In this document: positions 1 through 5,605 of the stretch, one piece after another | Layout: each line of letters starts with the position of its first letter | Numbering within the stretch: the first letter of the stretch is position 1 | NCBI GenBank assembly: GCA_009927565.1 | Contig: RFMT01000341.1 | Location: 1 to 5,670 of the forward strand | DNA length: 5,670 bases | Direction: 5' to 3' | Source: Acidimicrobiia bacterium | GTDB lineage: Bacteria > Actinomycetota > Acidimicrobiia > Acidimicrobiales > Ilumatobacteraceae | The notes under the pieces: generated by a model | Seen by the model: only the letters and a program-made list of their open reading frames with translations | What the model was told of the DNA's origin: nothing | Databases searched by the model: none | Position numbers and translations under genes: made by a program

Positions 1-409
1 TTGCAACCGGCGCCATCGCAGCGAGCAACGCGCCAATGTGCGTGCAACCGCGCGAACTACCAAAAAGTTCACGCACCTTGGCATTAAAACCACGCGCGAT
101 CGACATTCCCTCGAGTTTTTTGTAGTGGTCGGTGATGTTTGTGCAACCGAGATGCGGATGGTTTTTGAACTCAACACTCGCCTTTTCAATCAAAAACGTC
201 GGATAAACAATCTGCAACTCAACAATCATGTGGTGCATCCAAATTGGATCAGGATCATTTTCTATATAAAGACCCGCAGGTTTCTCGTCGACTATCGCCC
301 CGCGCAGCAAGAACCGCTCATCTGACATGCGAAACGCCTGAACCCGATATTGGCGAGTGTGAATTAACTCGTACTTCGGTTCGTTAAGAAAAAGTTCATT
401 TGAAAACAT
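1..409 (-). CDS. DUF2889 domain protein, C-terminus cut by window edge
   Basis: The complement reads from ATG at 409 without a stop to the left edge, giving 136 codons, so the gene is 3'-partial. The protein has the layout of the DUF2889 family: an N-terminal 'HTRQYRVQAF' strand, then 'LRGAIVDEKPAG', 'MHHMIVELQIVYP', 'HPHLGC', 'LEGMSIARGFNAKVRELFG' and the signature 'RGCTH' near residue 122. The His and Cys residues in 'HPHLGC' and 'RGCTH' are family-conserved and could bind metal, but the function of DUF2889 is not known. No signal peptide or membrane segment is visible, so it is probably cytoplasmic. ATG 409 is preferred over ATG 328 because the family's first strand lies upstream of 328. 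Neither has a strong Shine-Dalgarno site, although an AGG lies 9 nt before ATG 328. It is divergent from the heliorhodopsin gene across 77 bp. Family assignment is from motif recall. Confidence 0.85.
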   Translation of the reverse strand, partial: MFSNELFLNEPKYELIHTRQYRVQAFRMSDERFLLRGAIVDEKPAGLYIENDPDPIWMHHMIVELQIVYPTFLIEKASVEFKNHPHLGCTNITDHYKKLEGMSIARGFNAKVRELFGSSRGCTHIGALLAAMAPVA

Positions 410-486
410 GAAGCAACGCTAACCGCGAATGTAATAAAGTGAAGATGTTGGGCACATCCGCAAAGCAAAAGCAACTGGAGACTGAA
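410..486. promoter_or_regulatory. Divergent intergenic region, DUF2889 / heliorhodopsin
   Basis: This 77-bp spacer must hold the promoters of both divergent genes. An A/T-rich element, TGTAATAA at 430-437, could serve as a plus-strand -10, but no convincing -35 accompanies it. A 15-bp inverted repeat, GATGT-TGGGC-ACATC at 444-458, lies in what would be the heliorhodopsin leader. Its 5-bp arms are short enough to arise by chance. No promoter can be assigned with confidence. Confidence 0.3.
477..480 (+). promoter_or_regulatory. Ribosome binding site fixing the heliorhodopsin start
   Basis: GGAG is followed by a 6-nt spacer and then GTG at 487. This is the best Shine-Dalgarno match near the gene. 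The more upstream in-frame starts, GTG 439 and ATG 445, have none. Starting at 487 also gives an N-terminus that lines up with characterised heliorhodopsins: 20 residues up to the conserved 'IAG' in helix 1. Confidence 0.75.
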
Positions 487-1256
487 GTGAACACAACGAT
501 AGACACCGAAATCAGCAAACTAAAGCGCCTGAACTTGATCGCAGGTGCGCTGCACTTGGCATCGCTTCTAGCGATTTTGTTCTTGGCCAACGACGCGAAA
601 CTACCTGTGAATGCGATCTATTTGACCGACGCACCTGGCACGGGCAACTTTTCTGATCCAATCAATTTGTTTAATTTGAAAATTGGATACATGGTTGCGG
701 CGTTCATGGCGCTCTCGGCATTTTTTCACTTTTTTATCAGTTCGCCAGCGATGTTTGGCAGATACACGGCCGGCTTAAAAAACCACATCAACGTTTTTAG
801 GTGGGTCGAATATTCGTTGTCGTCGACGATCATGATCATCGTCATTTTGCAACTCAATGGCACCGCCGACTACATCGCATTGATGGGCATCGCCAGCGTG
901 AACGTCTGCATGATTTTGTTCGGATGGCTTCAGGAGAAATACACGACACCCGGCGACGGAGATTTGTTGCCGTTCTGGTTTGGTTGCATTGCCGGCATCG
1001 TGCCTTGGTTGGCAACGCTCGTGAACATTCTCACGCCGAAAGGTCCAACAGAGTCAACCACGCCAGGTTTTGTCTACGGCATTGTGATCTCGTTGTTTAT
1101 TTGTTCAACTGCTTCGCAATCGTGCAATACAAGCAATACAAAGCACAGGGTAAATGGGCAAATTATTTGCGCGGCGAACGCACCTACATCGTGCTCAGCC
1201 TCGTGGCAAAGTCACTTCTCGCCTGGCAGGTTTTCGCAGGCTCGCTCGCCTCTTAA
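487..1256 (+). CDS. Heliorhodopsin, interrupted by a one-base frameshift
   Basis: This is a retinal-binding seven-helix membrane protein of the heliorhodopsin family. The family has inverted topology with a cytoplasmic N-terminus. It does not behave as a strong ion pump, and its role is still debated. With one base restored near 1100 the product is 256 residues, close to the roughly 253 of 48C12. Approximate helices are 14-34, 64-86, 103-124, 127-148, 161-182, 194-217 and 232-253. Family landmarks are His23 in 'GALHL', His81 in 'SAFFHFFISS', counterion Glu108 in 'RWVEYSLSS', 'MILFGWLQEKYT', 'GDGDLLPFWFGCIAGIVPW', 'GKWANYLRGER' and Schiff-base Lys242 in 'SLVAKS' (codon 1209-1211). Residues before about 1100 are read from codons at 487, 490 and so on; the rest, including Lys242, lies one base earlier in frame and ends at TAA 1254-1256. 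Without correction the frame runs on to 1293 with an unrelated tail. It is followed after 17 nt by the DUF4287 gene. Family assignment is very secure; whether the shift is biological or a sequencing error cannot be seen. Confidence 0.95.
1096..1104 (+). other. Frameshift site in heliorhodopsin (one base missing)
   Basis: Upstream the frame reads 'YGIVISLF', ending with TTT at 1096-1098. Downstream homology resumes as 'LFNCFAIVQY' from TTG at 1101, one base early. Restoring a single base gives 'ISLF-I-LFNCF', which matches the length of the family's 'ISLFLFFNSF' with no gap. The simplest repair is TTTATTTGTTC to TTTATTTTGTTC, that is, loss of one T from a run of four. No X XXY YYZ slippery heptamer is present in the upstream frame. 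Confidence 0.85.
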
Positions 1257-1273
1257 TCCTCGCGTAAAAGAAA

Positions 1274-1834
1274 ATGCCAGCGACCAATTCTGATCGAAGC
1301 AAGCACTTTGCAGCGATCGAAAAGAAGCACGGTGAAAAAGTTTCCGTCTGGTTGAAACGCCTGAAAGATTTAGCGACGACAAAATACCCAGAGCAAATCG
1401 CGTTCTTGCGCGAGAACCATGGTTTCAGCCAGGCACACGCAAATGCGCTCGTGATGTACCACCGCGGGTCAAAATCTTCTAACAAATTTGGCACACCCGA
1501 AAACTATTTCAAAAGCATCGACCCGCAAGTCGCAAAGACGATCAAAAAGATTTTCGCCGCAGTCACGGCCAAACATAAAAATCTTGAACTTGTTATGGCG
1601 TGGAATCAACCGATGTTGCGCATTGGGACCGGCTACGTCGTCGGAGTTTCAGTTTCGAAAAACCACTTGACTCTGAATCCGTTTAGTACCGCGGTGCTCA
1701 AAAGCATTTCACCTCGCCTCGCAAAGTATGAGCTTAAAAAACATACGTTTCTTGTGCCCCTTGACTGGAAAGTTGACTCAGGGTTAATGCAAGCGATCGC
1801 CAAAGCACGAATCGCCGAAATCACCAAGAAATAG
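1274..1834 (+). CDS. DUF4287 / DUF1801 (YdhG-like) two-domain protein
   Basis: The product is a 186-residue soluble protein with two recognisable parts. Residues about 10-68 form a DUF4287 domain, with 'HFAAIEKKHG', 'TKYPEQIAFLRENHGFSQ' and 'HANALVMYHRGSKSS'. Residues about 85-182 form a DUF1801/YdhG-like domain, with 'LELVMAWNQPMLRIG', 'VVGVSVSKNHLTLNPFS' and 'KKHTFLVPLDWKVD'. The order and length match the common actinobacterial architecture. DUF1801 members include proteins described as iron-chaperone-like (Fra/YdhG), but the biochemical role of the DUF4287 fusion is not established. The start is ATG at 1274, 17 nt after the restored heliorhodopsin stop, with only a weak purine-rich stretch (AAAAGAAA) before it, so translation may be coupled. 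The erroneous extension of the heliorhodopsin frame to 1293 would overlap this start, a further sign that the extension is not real. Confidence 0.88.
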   Translation: MPATNSDRSKHFAAIEKKHGEKVSVWLKRLKDLATTKYPEQIAFLRENHGFSQAHANALVMYHRGSKSSNKFGTPENYFKSIDPQVAKTIKKIFAAVTAKHKNLELVMAWNQPMLRIGTGYVVGVSVSKNHLTLNPFSTAVLKSISPRLAKYELKKHTFLVPLDWKVDSGLMQAIAKARIAEITKK

Positions 1835-1846
1835 CGAGCCCGCAAC

Positions 1847-2716
1847 GTGTTCAAAGTTGTGGACAACCTTCGTTCAATCGAGTTTGGCACCCCTGGTGAA
1901 AGTCGGGCGCGACTGATCGACTTTATTGTCAGCGGAAACAAGCGCGCCACCGCTGGCCTACTCGACGACTACGCGAAAGAGTCAGAGCCGATCGAAAGTG
2001 CTGGCGAATGTTTAGCGATGCTCGACAACAGCGACAATCACGTTGCGACTTTGTACGTCTCCCGAGTCGAAGTTTCTCGGTTCATTGACGTGCCCGATGA
2101 GTTTGCATTGGCTGAGGCCGAAGGCGACCTCAATGCCGCCGACTTTCGCGCAAGCCATAGCGACTATTGGTCGCGAATTGGCGAAACGATCACCGACGAC
2201 ACTCAGATCGTGCAGGTTTACTTTGATCTTCTCACCCACCGACTGCGTCCGTTGCAGTCAAGTGATGCCGACTGGATTTACCACGCCTGTCAAGATGTCG
2301 AAGTGCAGCGATGGACAAGAGTGCCGCGACCGTATACGCGCGAACACGCAAACTCATTTGTCGTCGATCAAAACGGAGAACTATTGGCAAACGCAATCAT
2401 CAACTCGCGCACGGGCAAACCTGCGGGTGTCGCCGGCGTTCACCACATCAACGATGGTATTGCGACGGTCGGTTATTGGACTGCACCCGAGGCGCGGCGC
2501 ACAGGCGCGGCGTCAACAGCTTTGAGAATTTTGCCATCAATTGCCAAGCGACTTGGCCAAGTGCATACAGTGCGTGCCGTAATCGCCGAAACCAATATCG
2601 CCTCTCGAGCAACCGCTGAACGTGCAGGCTTCAAGATTGCACGCAATTCAGCCGAGCATTGCCCCGATGGCGCAAACCAAACCGCCGCCCTCGACTACGA
2701 GCTCACAAACAATTAG
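1847..2716 (+). CDS. ASCH domain - GNAT acetyltransferase fusion protein
   Basis: The product is 289 residues in two domains. Residues about 10-128 are an ASCH domain, a PUA-like fold predicted to bind RNA. It carries the 'SGNKRATAGLLDDY' motif (Gly30, Lys32, Ala34-Thr35), 'AGECLAMLD', 'VSRVEVSRFIDV' and 'FALAEAEGD'. Residues about 131-286 are a RimJ/RimL-type GNAT N-acetyltransferase beginning at 'HRLRPLQSSDADWIY'. The acetyl-CoA loop is visible as R217-x-x-G220-x-A222 in 'APEARRTGAAS', followed by 'ETNIASRATAERAGF' near 248-262, the usual C-terminal GNAT motif. The substrate is unknown; a protein N-terminus, side chain or small molecule are all possible for this subfamily. The start is GTG at 1847, 12 nt after the preceding stop, without a clear Shine-Dalgarno site. 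There is no stop or frame change at the junction, so the fusion is real in this sequence. Each half equals a usual stand-alone protein in length. It is probably in one transcript with its neighbours. Confidence 0.87.
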   Translation: MFKVVDNLRSIEFGTPGESRARLIDFIVSGNKRATAGLLDDYAKESEPIESAGECLAMLDNSDNHVATLYVSRVEVSRFIDVPDEFALAEAEGDLNAADFRASHSDYWSRIGETITDDTQIVQVYFDLLTHRLRPLQSSDADWIYHACQDVEVQRWTRVPRPYTREHANSFVVDQNGELLANAIINSRTGKPAGVAGVHHINDGIATVGYWTAPEARRTGAASTALRILPSIAKRLGQVHTVRAVIAETNIASRATAERAGFKIARNSAEHCPDGANQTAALDYELTNN

Positions 2717-2742
2717 AAACGATAAATTTGACATTTGTTCTG

Positions 2743-2747
2743 AAAGG
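2743..2747 (+). promoter_or_regulatory. Ribosome binding site of the YCII gene
   Basis: AAAGG lies 8 nt before ATG 2756. It is one of only two reasonable Shine-Dalgarno sites in the window and supports ATG 2756 as the start. Confidence 0.6.
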
Positions 2748-2755
2748 CTTGACTG

Positions 2756-3079
2756 ATGCGTTATTTATTTGCCGTGATTGACACTGAGACAAACTCAGGT
2801 ACTCGCGAAGAGGCAGTCACGATTAATGCATTCAACGACAAAATCGGCGCGAGTGGCCAGCGACTGATGGCAGCAGGTCTTGTCGCGCCCCGTGATGCAA
2901 AAGTTTTCGATAATCGCGGCGACGCGGCTCTCATATCTGATGGTCCAATAAATGAAACACGCGAGTACATGTCAGGTTTTTGGATCATCGACGCCGCAAC
3001 CGACGCGCTCGCACACGAACTCGCCGCCGAAGCCTCGAAGGCATGTAACCGTCGCATCGAAGTTCGCCGATTTCTCTGA
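2756..3079 (+). CDS. YCII-related (DGPF) domain protein
   Basis: The product is a 107-residue protein of the YCII-related/DGPF type. It has the N-terminal 'MRYLFAVID' strand, the characteristic 'SDGPINETREYMSGFWIID' segment (Asp62-Gly63-Pro64, then Gly74-Phe75) and a C-terminal 'RRIEVRRFL' strand. The family forms a small ferredoxin-like alpha-beta dimer. In actinobacteria it is often encoded next to ECF sigma factors or as a stand-alone protein, and its enzymatic role is uncertain. The canonical DGPF is DGPI here, a conservative change. No sigma factor gene lies nearby. The gap of 39 nt after the ASCH-GNAT gene and the good ribosome binding site are consistent with the end of the operon. It converges with the TetR gene, 37 nt away. 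Confidence 0.8.
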   Translation: MRYLFAVIDTETNSGTREEAVTINAFNDKIGASGQRLMAAGLVAPRDAKVFDNRGDAALISDGPINETREYMSGFWIIDAATDALAHELAAEASKACNRRIEVRRFL

Positions 3080-3116
3080 ATCGCCAAATCTTCAACTCAG
3101 AATAATTTTTTTAACC
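3080..3116. terminator. Convergent spacer with possible weak terminator
   Basis: This spacer separates the stop codons of the convergent YCII and TetR genes. A short stem CGATT-(6 nt)-AATCG at 3068-3083 overlaps the YCII stop. A run of seven T's lies at 3106-3112, about 22 nt further on. The stem is short and too far from the T run for a canonical intrinsic terminator, so the call is tentative. Confidence 0.25.
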
Positions 3117-3710
3117 TCACCTAAAACCTTCGGCAGCGCGTTGAGCGACACTACGTACCAAAGCGCGTCGGTCACTAACTTTTCCAATCTTCTTTTCGAG
3201 AGGTCCGTCAATAATTAGCGTTGCCAACCCGTGGGCTAACGACCACATCGTTGTTGCTTGAACACGAATTTCATCGATCGACGCAGATTTTCCAACCATT
3301 TCGCTAACCGCACTGAGCAACGTATCAAACGCATCGTCGGCGGCTTTCTGGGTTTCTGGTGATTCATCGATCTGACACAAGTCGGCACGAAACATGACCC
3401 GAAAGTGACCTTTGTTTGCAATTGCGAAGTCAACATATCGCTCACAAACCCGCACGCAAATTTCACTGGCCTCGTCAGCCCGTGGCGGACCACTAATTGC
3501 TGCTGAAAATCTCTTGAAGCCATCCAAGGCAATTTCGTTGAAGATTGCACTGCGGTCGCCAAAGTGGTGATACGGCGCCTGGTGACTAACACCAGCGTCG
3601 GCGGCAATCTGCCGAAACGACAAACCATCAGGGCCATTTTCGGCAACGTATTTAACGGCAGCCTTAATCACTTTTTCGCGAAGAGTCTGCGCCATTGCCT
3701 TTGGGGCCAC
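3117..3710 (-). CDS. TetR-family transcriptional regulator
   Basis: The product is a 197-residue repressor-type regulator. Residues about 8-55 form the DNA-binding domain, with helix-turn-helix 'LSFRQIAADAGVSHQAPYHHF' split across residues 30-50 and 'GDRSAIFNEIA' leading into helix 4. The C-terminal part, with 'CERYVDFAIANKGHFRVMF', resembles the WHG-type TetR C-terminal ligand-binding domain. The ligand is unknown. The start is taken as GTG 3710. ATG 3695 is in frame, but its AAAGG is only 2 nt upstream, too close to act as a Shine-Dalgarno site, whereas GTG 3710 sits where a leaderless transcript could begin. The gene is divergent from the DHA2-type transporter, with two palindromes in the spacer. 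The usual logic is that it represses both the transporter and itself until a transported compound binds. Confidence 0.93.
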   Translation of the reverse strand: MAPKAMAQTLREKVIKAAVKYVAENGPDGLSFRQIAADAGVSHQAPYHHFGDRSAIFNEIALDGFKRFSAAISGPPRADEASEICVRVCERYVDFAIANKGHFRVMFRADLCQIDESPETQKAADDAFDTLLSAVSEMVGKSASIDEIRVQATTMWSLAHGLATLIIDGPLEKKIGKVSDRRALVRSVAQRAAEGFR

Positions 3711-3711
3711 G

Positions 3712-3728
3712 ACTTGACACTATCAAGT
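3712..3728. promoter_or_regulatory. Predicted TetR operator O1
   Basis: The 17-bp near-palindrome ACTTGACACTATCAAGT matches the form ACTWGACA-N-TGTCWAGT with one mismatch in the right arm. The outer 6 bp of each arm (ACTTGA / TCAAGT) are perfectly inverted. It contains the -35-like TTGACA of the transporter promoter and lies immediately upstream of the TetR GTG, so a bound repressor could block both genes. Confidence 0.6.
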
Positions 3729-3742
3729 TTTCCGACTAGACA
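3714..3742 (+). promoter_or_regulatory. Predicted MFS promoter, leaderless transcript
   Basis: An exact -35 TTGACA at 3714-3719 is followed after 17 bp by TAGACA at 3737-3742. That is only 3 of 6 to the -10 consensus, but it has the leading TA. Transcription would begin about 7 nt later, at or next to ATG 3749, with no room for a Shine-Dalgarno site. Both promoter boxes lie inside the two palindromes. Confidence 0.45.
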
Positions 3743-3751
3743 GTGTCTATG
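3735..3751. promoter_or_regulatory. Predicted TetR operator O2
   Basis: The core 13 bp, TAGACA-G-TGTCTA at 3737-3749, is a perfect palindrome. In the 17-bp frame it reads ACTAGACAGTGTCTATG, matching the O1-type form ACTWGACA-N-TGTCWAGT except for the last two bases. Its centre (3743) is 23 bp from that of O1 (3720), about two helical turns. It covers the predicted -10 and both candidate transporter start codons, GTG 3743 and ATG 3749. Confidence 0.6.
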
Positions 3752-5326
3752 TCAAACAACGACCCGTATCACGTCGAACTCACTCACCCCGACAGCAAAG
3801 TGCACGCACTGCGCTGGTGGATTTTGACGATCCTTTGTCTATCTGTCTTTTTGGTTGTTGTCGACAACCTAATCATCAATGTGGCGATACCGACTCTGGC
3901 TCGCGAACTTGGCGCTACAACAAGCGGCCTGCAATGGATCGTTGATTCATATGCTTTAGTTTTCGCAGGTTTGCTACTCGCATGCGGTGGGCTCGCTGAC
4001 AGATTCGGTCGCAAGTTAATGGTGCAAATCGGCATGTTGTTTTTCGGTTTATTCTCTGCGTGGGCTGCCTTCACCGACACAACAGGCGCACTCATCACCG
4101 CACGCGGTCTTATGGGAATCGGCGCCGCACTCGTGTTTCCCGGCACGCTGGCAATTCTCATCGACGTGTTTCGCAACCCAGTTGAACGCGCAAAAGCAAT
4201 CGGCGTGTGGTCTGCAGTTTCAGGCGCCGCTGTTGCATTTGGTCCCGTCACGGGCGGTCTGCTGCTCAAATATTTTTGGTGGGGATCAGTATTCCTCATC
4301 AACATTCCAATCGTCATTGTCGCTTTAATTCTTCAGTGGCGCTTCGTTCCAGAATCAAAAGACCCCAGCGCCGAACGGCTCGACTTCGCGGGTTTCTTGC
4401 TTTCAATCGCCTTTGTTTCGCTGCTTGTCTACACAGTTATCGAAGGACCACACCGTGGTTGGACAAGCACTGCGACATTCGCTGGTTTCGTCGGCACTGT
4501 AGTTTTGCTCGCCGCATTCATTTGGCGCGAACTTGACACCGAGCACCCCCTGCTCGATGTTCGAGTTTTTCGCGACATGCGAGTGACAGCGGCGACATCT
4601 TCAATTGCAATCGCATTCTTTTCGCTTTTTGGCTTCACGTTTTTGGTAACTCAATATTTTCAATTTGTGCGCGGCTACCCGCCACTTGAATCAGGTTTAC
4701 GCACACTTCCATTCGCAGTTGGTGCGGGAGTCACTTCGCCACTTGCTGCACGACTTGCGCTTCGCTTCGGCCCAAAACGCATCGTGCCAATTGGTCTTTT
4801 ACTAATGGGCATTGCAATTGTTTGGGTTGGCACTCAAGACGCTGACTCCGCATACTTCGGTCCGATTGTTTGCAGCATGGTTTTGATGGCATGTGGTCTT
4901 GCGCTCGTTACCAGCCCTTCATCTGAGTCGGTTATGGGCTCGTTGCCGCGCGAAATGGCCGGCGTCGGCTCGGCAATCAACGACACGAGTCGCGAAGTTG
5001 GTGGCACGCTTGGCGTCGCGATAATCGGCAGCGTTTTTGCAACAACATACGGGCCAAAGATCGTCGAGTTACTCACACCATTTAATTTGCCTGACACTGC
5101 ATTGTCTGCAGCCGAAGAATCAGTTGGCGCGGCGTTCGCAGTTTCAGAACAAATCGGTGACGTGACTCTGACAGATGCAATTCGCGAAATTGCGAGCTCT
5201 GCATTTCTTGACGGATTTCAAGCCGCGTGCACGACAGTCGGCGTCATCGCCATTCTTGGGTCGCTACTTGCATACCGTTTCTTGCCTGCTCGAGTGTCGC
5301 TTGATATGACCAAAAGTCAGCGCTGA
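3749..5326 (+). CDS. MFS efflux transporter, DHA2 family (14 helices)
   Basis: This is a proton-coupled drug or metabolite exporter of the inner membrane, of the EmrB/QacA (DHA2) type. It is 525 residues from ATG 3749, or 527 from GTG 3743. The residue numbers here count from GTG 3743. TM1 carries motif D1, 'VVVDNLIINVAIP' (Asp41). The loop after TM2 carries motif A, 'GGLADRFGRK' (82-91). TM4 has Arg121 (motif B). TM5 has motif C, 'AVAFGPVTGGLLL' (163-175), the antiporter signature. TM13 has 'REVGGTLGVAIIGS'. Fourteen hydrophobic segments and the length fit DHA2. The substrate cannot be told from sequence. ATG 3749 is chosen because the predicted transcription start coincides with it; there is no Shine-Dalgarno site for either start. 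Control by the divergent TetR protein is very likely. Confidence 0.95.
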   Translation: MSNNDPYHVELTHPDSKVHALRWWILTILCLSVFLVVVDNLIINVAIPTLARELGATTSGLQWIVDSYALVFAGLLLACGGLADRFGRKLMVQIGMLFFGLFSAWAAFTDTTGALITARGLMGIGAALVFPGTLAILIDVFRNPVERAKAIGVWSAVSGAAVAFGPVTGGLLLKYFWWGSVFLINIPIVIVALILQWRFVPESKDPSAERLDFAGFLLSIAFVSLLVYTVIEGPHRGWTSTATFAGFVGTVVLLAAFIWRELDTEHPLLDVRVFRDMRVTAATSSIAIAFFSLFGFTFLVTQYFQFVRGYPPLESGLRTLPFAVGAGVTSPLAARLALRFGPKRIVPIGLLLMGIAIVWVGTQDADSAYFGPIVCSMVLMACGLALVTSPSSESVMGSLPREMAGVGSAINDTSREVGGTLGVAIIGSVFATTYGPKIVELLTPFNLPDTALSAAEESVGAAFAVSEQIGDVTLTDAIREIASSAFLDGFQAACTTVGVIAILGSLLAYRFLPARVSLDMTKSQR

Positions 5327-5330
5327 CTCT

Positions 5331-5357
5331 GCTTTAAGTCGGTGACGACGTCACCGC
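5331..5357. repeat. Imperfect 27-bp repeat, copy 1
   Basis: This copy matches 5614-5640 at 23 of 27 positions, and all four differences are transitions. It lies between the convergent transporter and two-helix protein genes and overlaps the last two codons and the stop of the latter. Read on the complement in the frame used by copy 2, it gives 'GDVVTDLK', like 'GGVITDLK' of copy 2. This suggests a degraded coding tail rather than a mobile repeat. Confidence 0.5.
5341..5355. terminator. Palindromic hairpin between convergent genes
   Basis: GGTGACGACGTCACC can fold as a 6-bp stem with a 3-nt loop. It sits 14 nt after the transporter stop and overlaps the stop codon of the convergent small gene (complement of 5351-5353). 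No T tract follows on either strand, so it is not a canonical intrinsic terminator. A role in ending both transcripts is only possible. Confidence 0.3.
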
Positions 5358-5584
5358 ATCAGATCAAGATGATCGCTCAAAGTTCGAACAATCTGAAACA
5401 CCAATAATTCGGCCAACATGATGCACGAACTAAAGACAATCAGCGGAGCAACATCTTCGAATAACGCAATTGTCACGAGCCCCAAATACACAACGACAGC
5501 CACGCATAGCGTCACAACATTCAAGCGCCGAAGTTGACGGGCACTTTTAGCAGCTCGTTGAATTAAAACTGCTCTATCGGACAC
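5351..5584 (-). CDS. Small two-helix membrane protein, unknown function
   Basis: The product is a 77-residue protein that I do not recognise. A basic N-terminal segment ('QRAAKSARQLRRL', about residues 9-21) precedes two hydrophobic helices, about 22-42 and 46-66. These are joined by a short acidic turn ('FEDVA'). A C-terminal tail 'VRTLSDHLDLMR' follows. Positive charge before the first helix and again after the second suggests a hairpin with both ends in the cytoplasm. GTG 5584 is the first start after an in-frame TAG and lies 21 nt after the stop of the upstream minus-strand gene, so the two are probably co-transcribed. No good Shine-Dalgarno site is visible. The tail may be altered: just beyond its stop, another frame reads 'GDVVTDLK', resembling the end of the neighbouring gene. 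Confidence 0.65.
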   Translation of the reverse strand: MSDRAVLIQRAAKSARQLRRLNVVTLCVAVVVYLGLVTIALFEDVAPLIVFSSCIMLAELLVFQIVRTLSDHLDLMR

Positions 5585-5605
5585 AACTAAAGGCTACTTC
5601 ACTAG

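Noticed and set aside
38..325. Plus-strand open frame of 95 residues
   Set aside because: It is antisense to the DUF2889 gene, whose complement translation shows clear family motifs along the whole stretch.
444..458. GATGT-N5-ACATC inverted repeat upstream of heliorhodopsin as an operator
   Set aside because: Five-base arms are expected by chance at this frequency, and there is no second copy in the window to support it.
1093..1104. Programmed -1 ribosomal frameshift in heliorhodopsin
   Set aside because: No slippery heptamer in the right phase (codons TTG TTT ATT TGT), and no recognised stimulatory element was seen. Other heliorhodopsins are single frames. A lost base is simpler.
801..1256. 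Open frame that could be called a separate 151-residue gene
   Set aside because: Only its last part (from about 1101) is protein-like, and that part is the C-terminus of heliorhodopsin. The first 100 codons are an out-of-frame reading of helices 3-6.
2728..2756. TTGACA before the YCII gene as a promoter
   Set aside because: It is an exact -35 sequence, but 16-18 bp downstream there is only GACTGA-like sequence with no -10 match. The YCII gene is more simply the last gene of the operon.
3068..3112. Intrinsic terminator made of CGATT/AATCG and the T7 run
   Set aside because: The stem is 5 bp and about 22 nt from the T run, so it does not form a standard hairpin-plus-U-tract. Kept only as a low-confidence spacer note.
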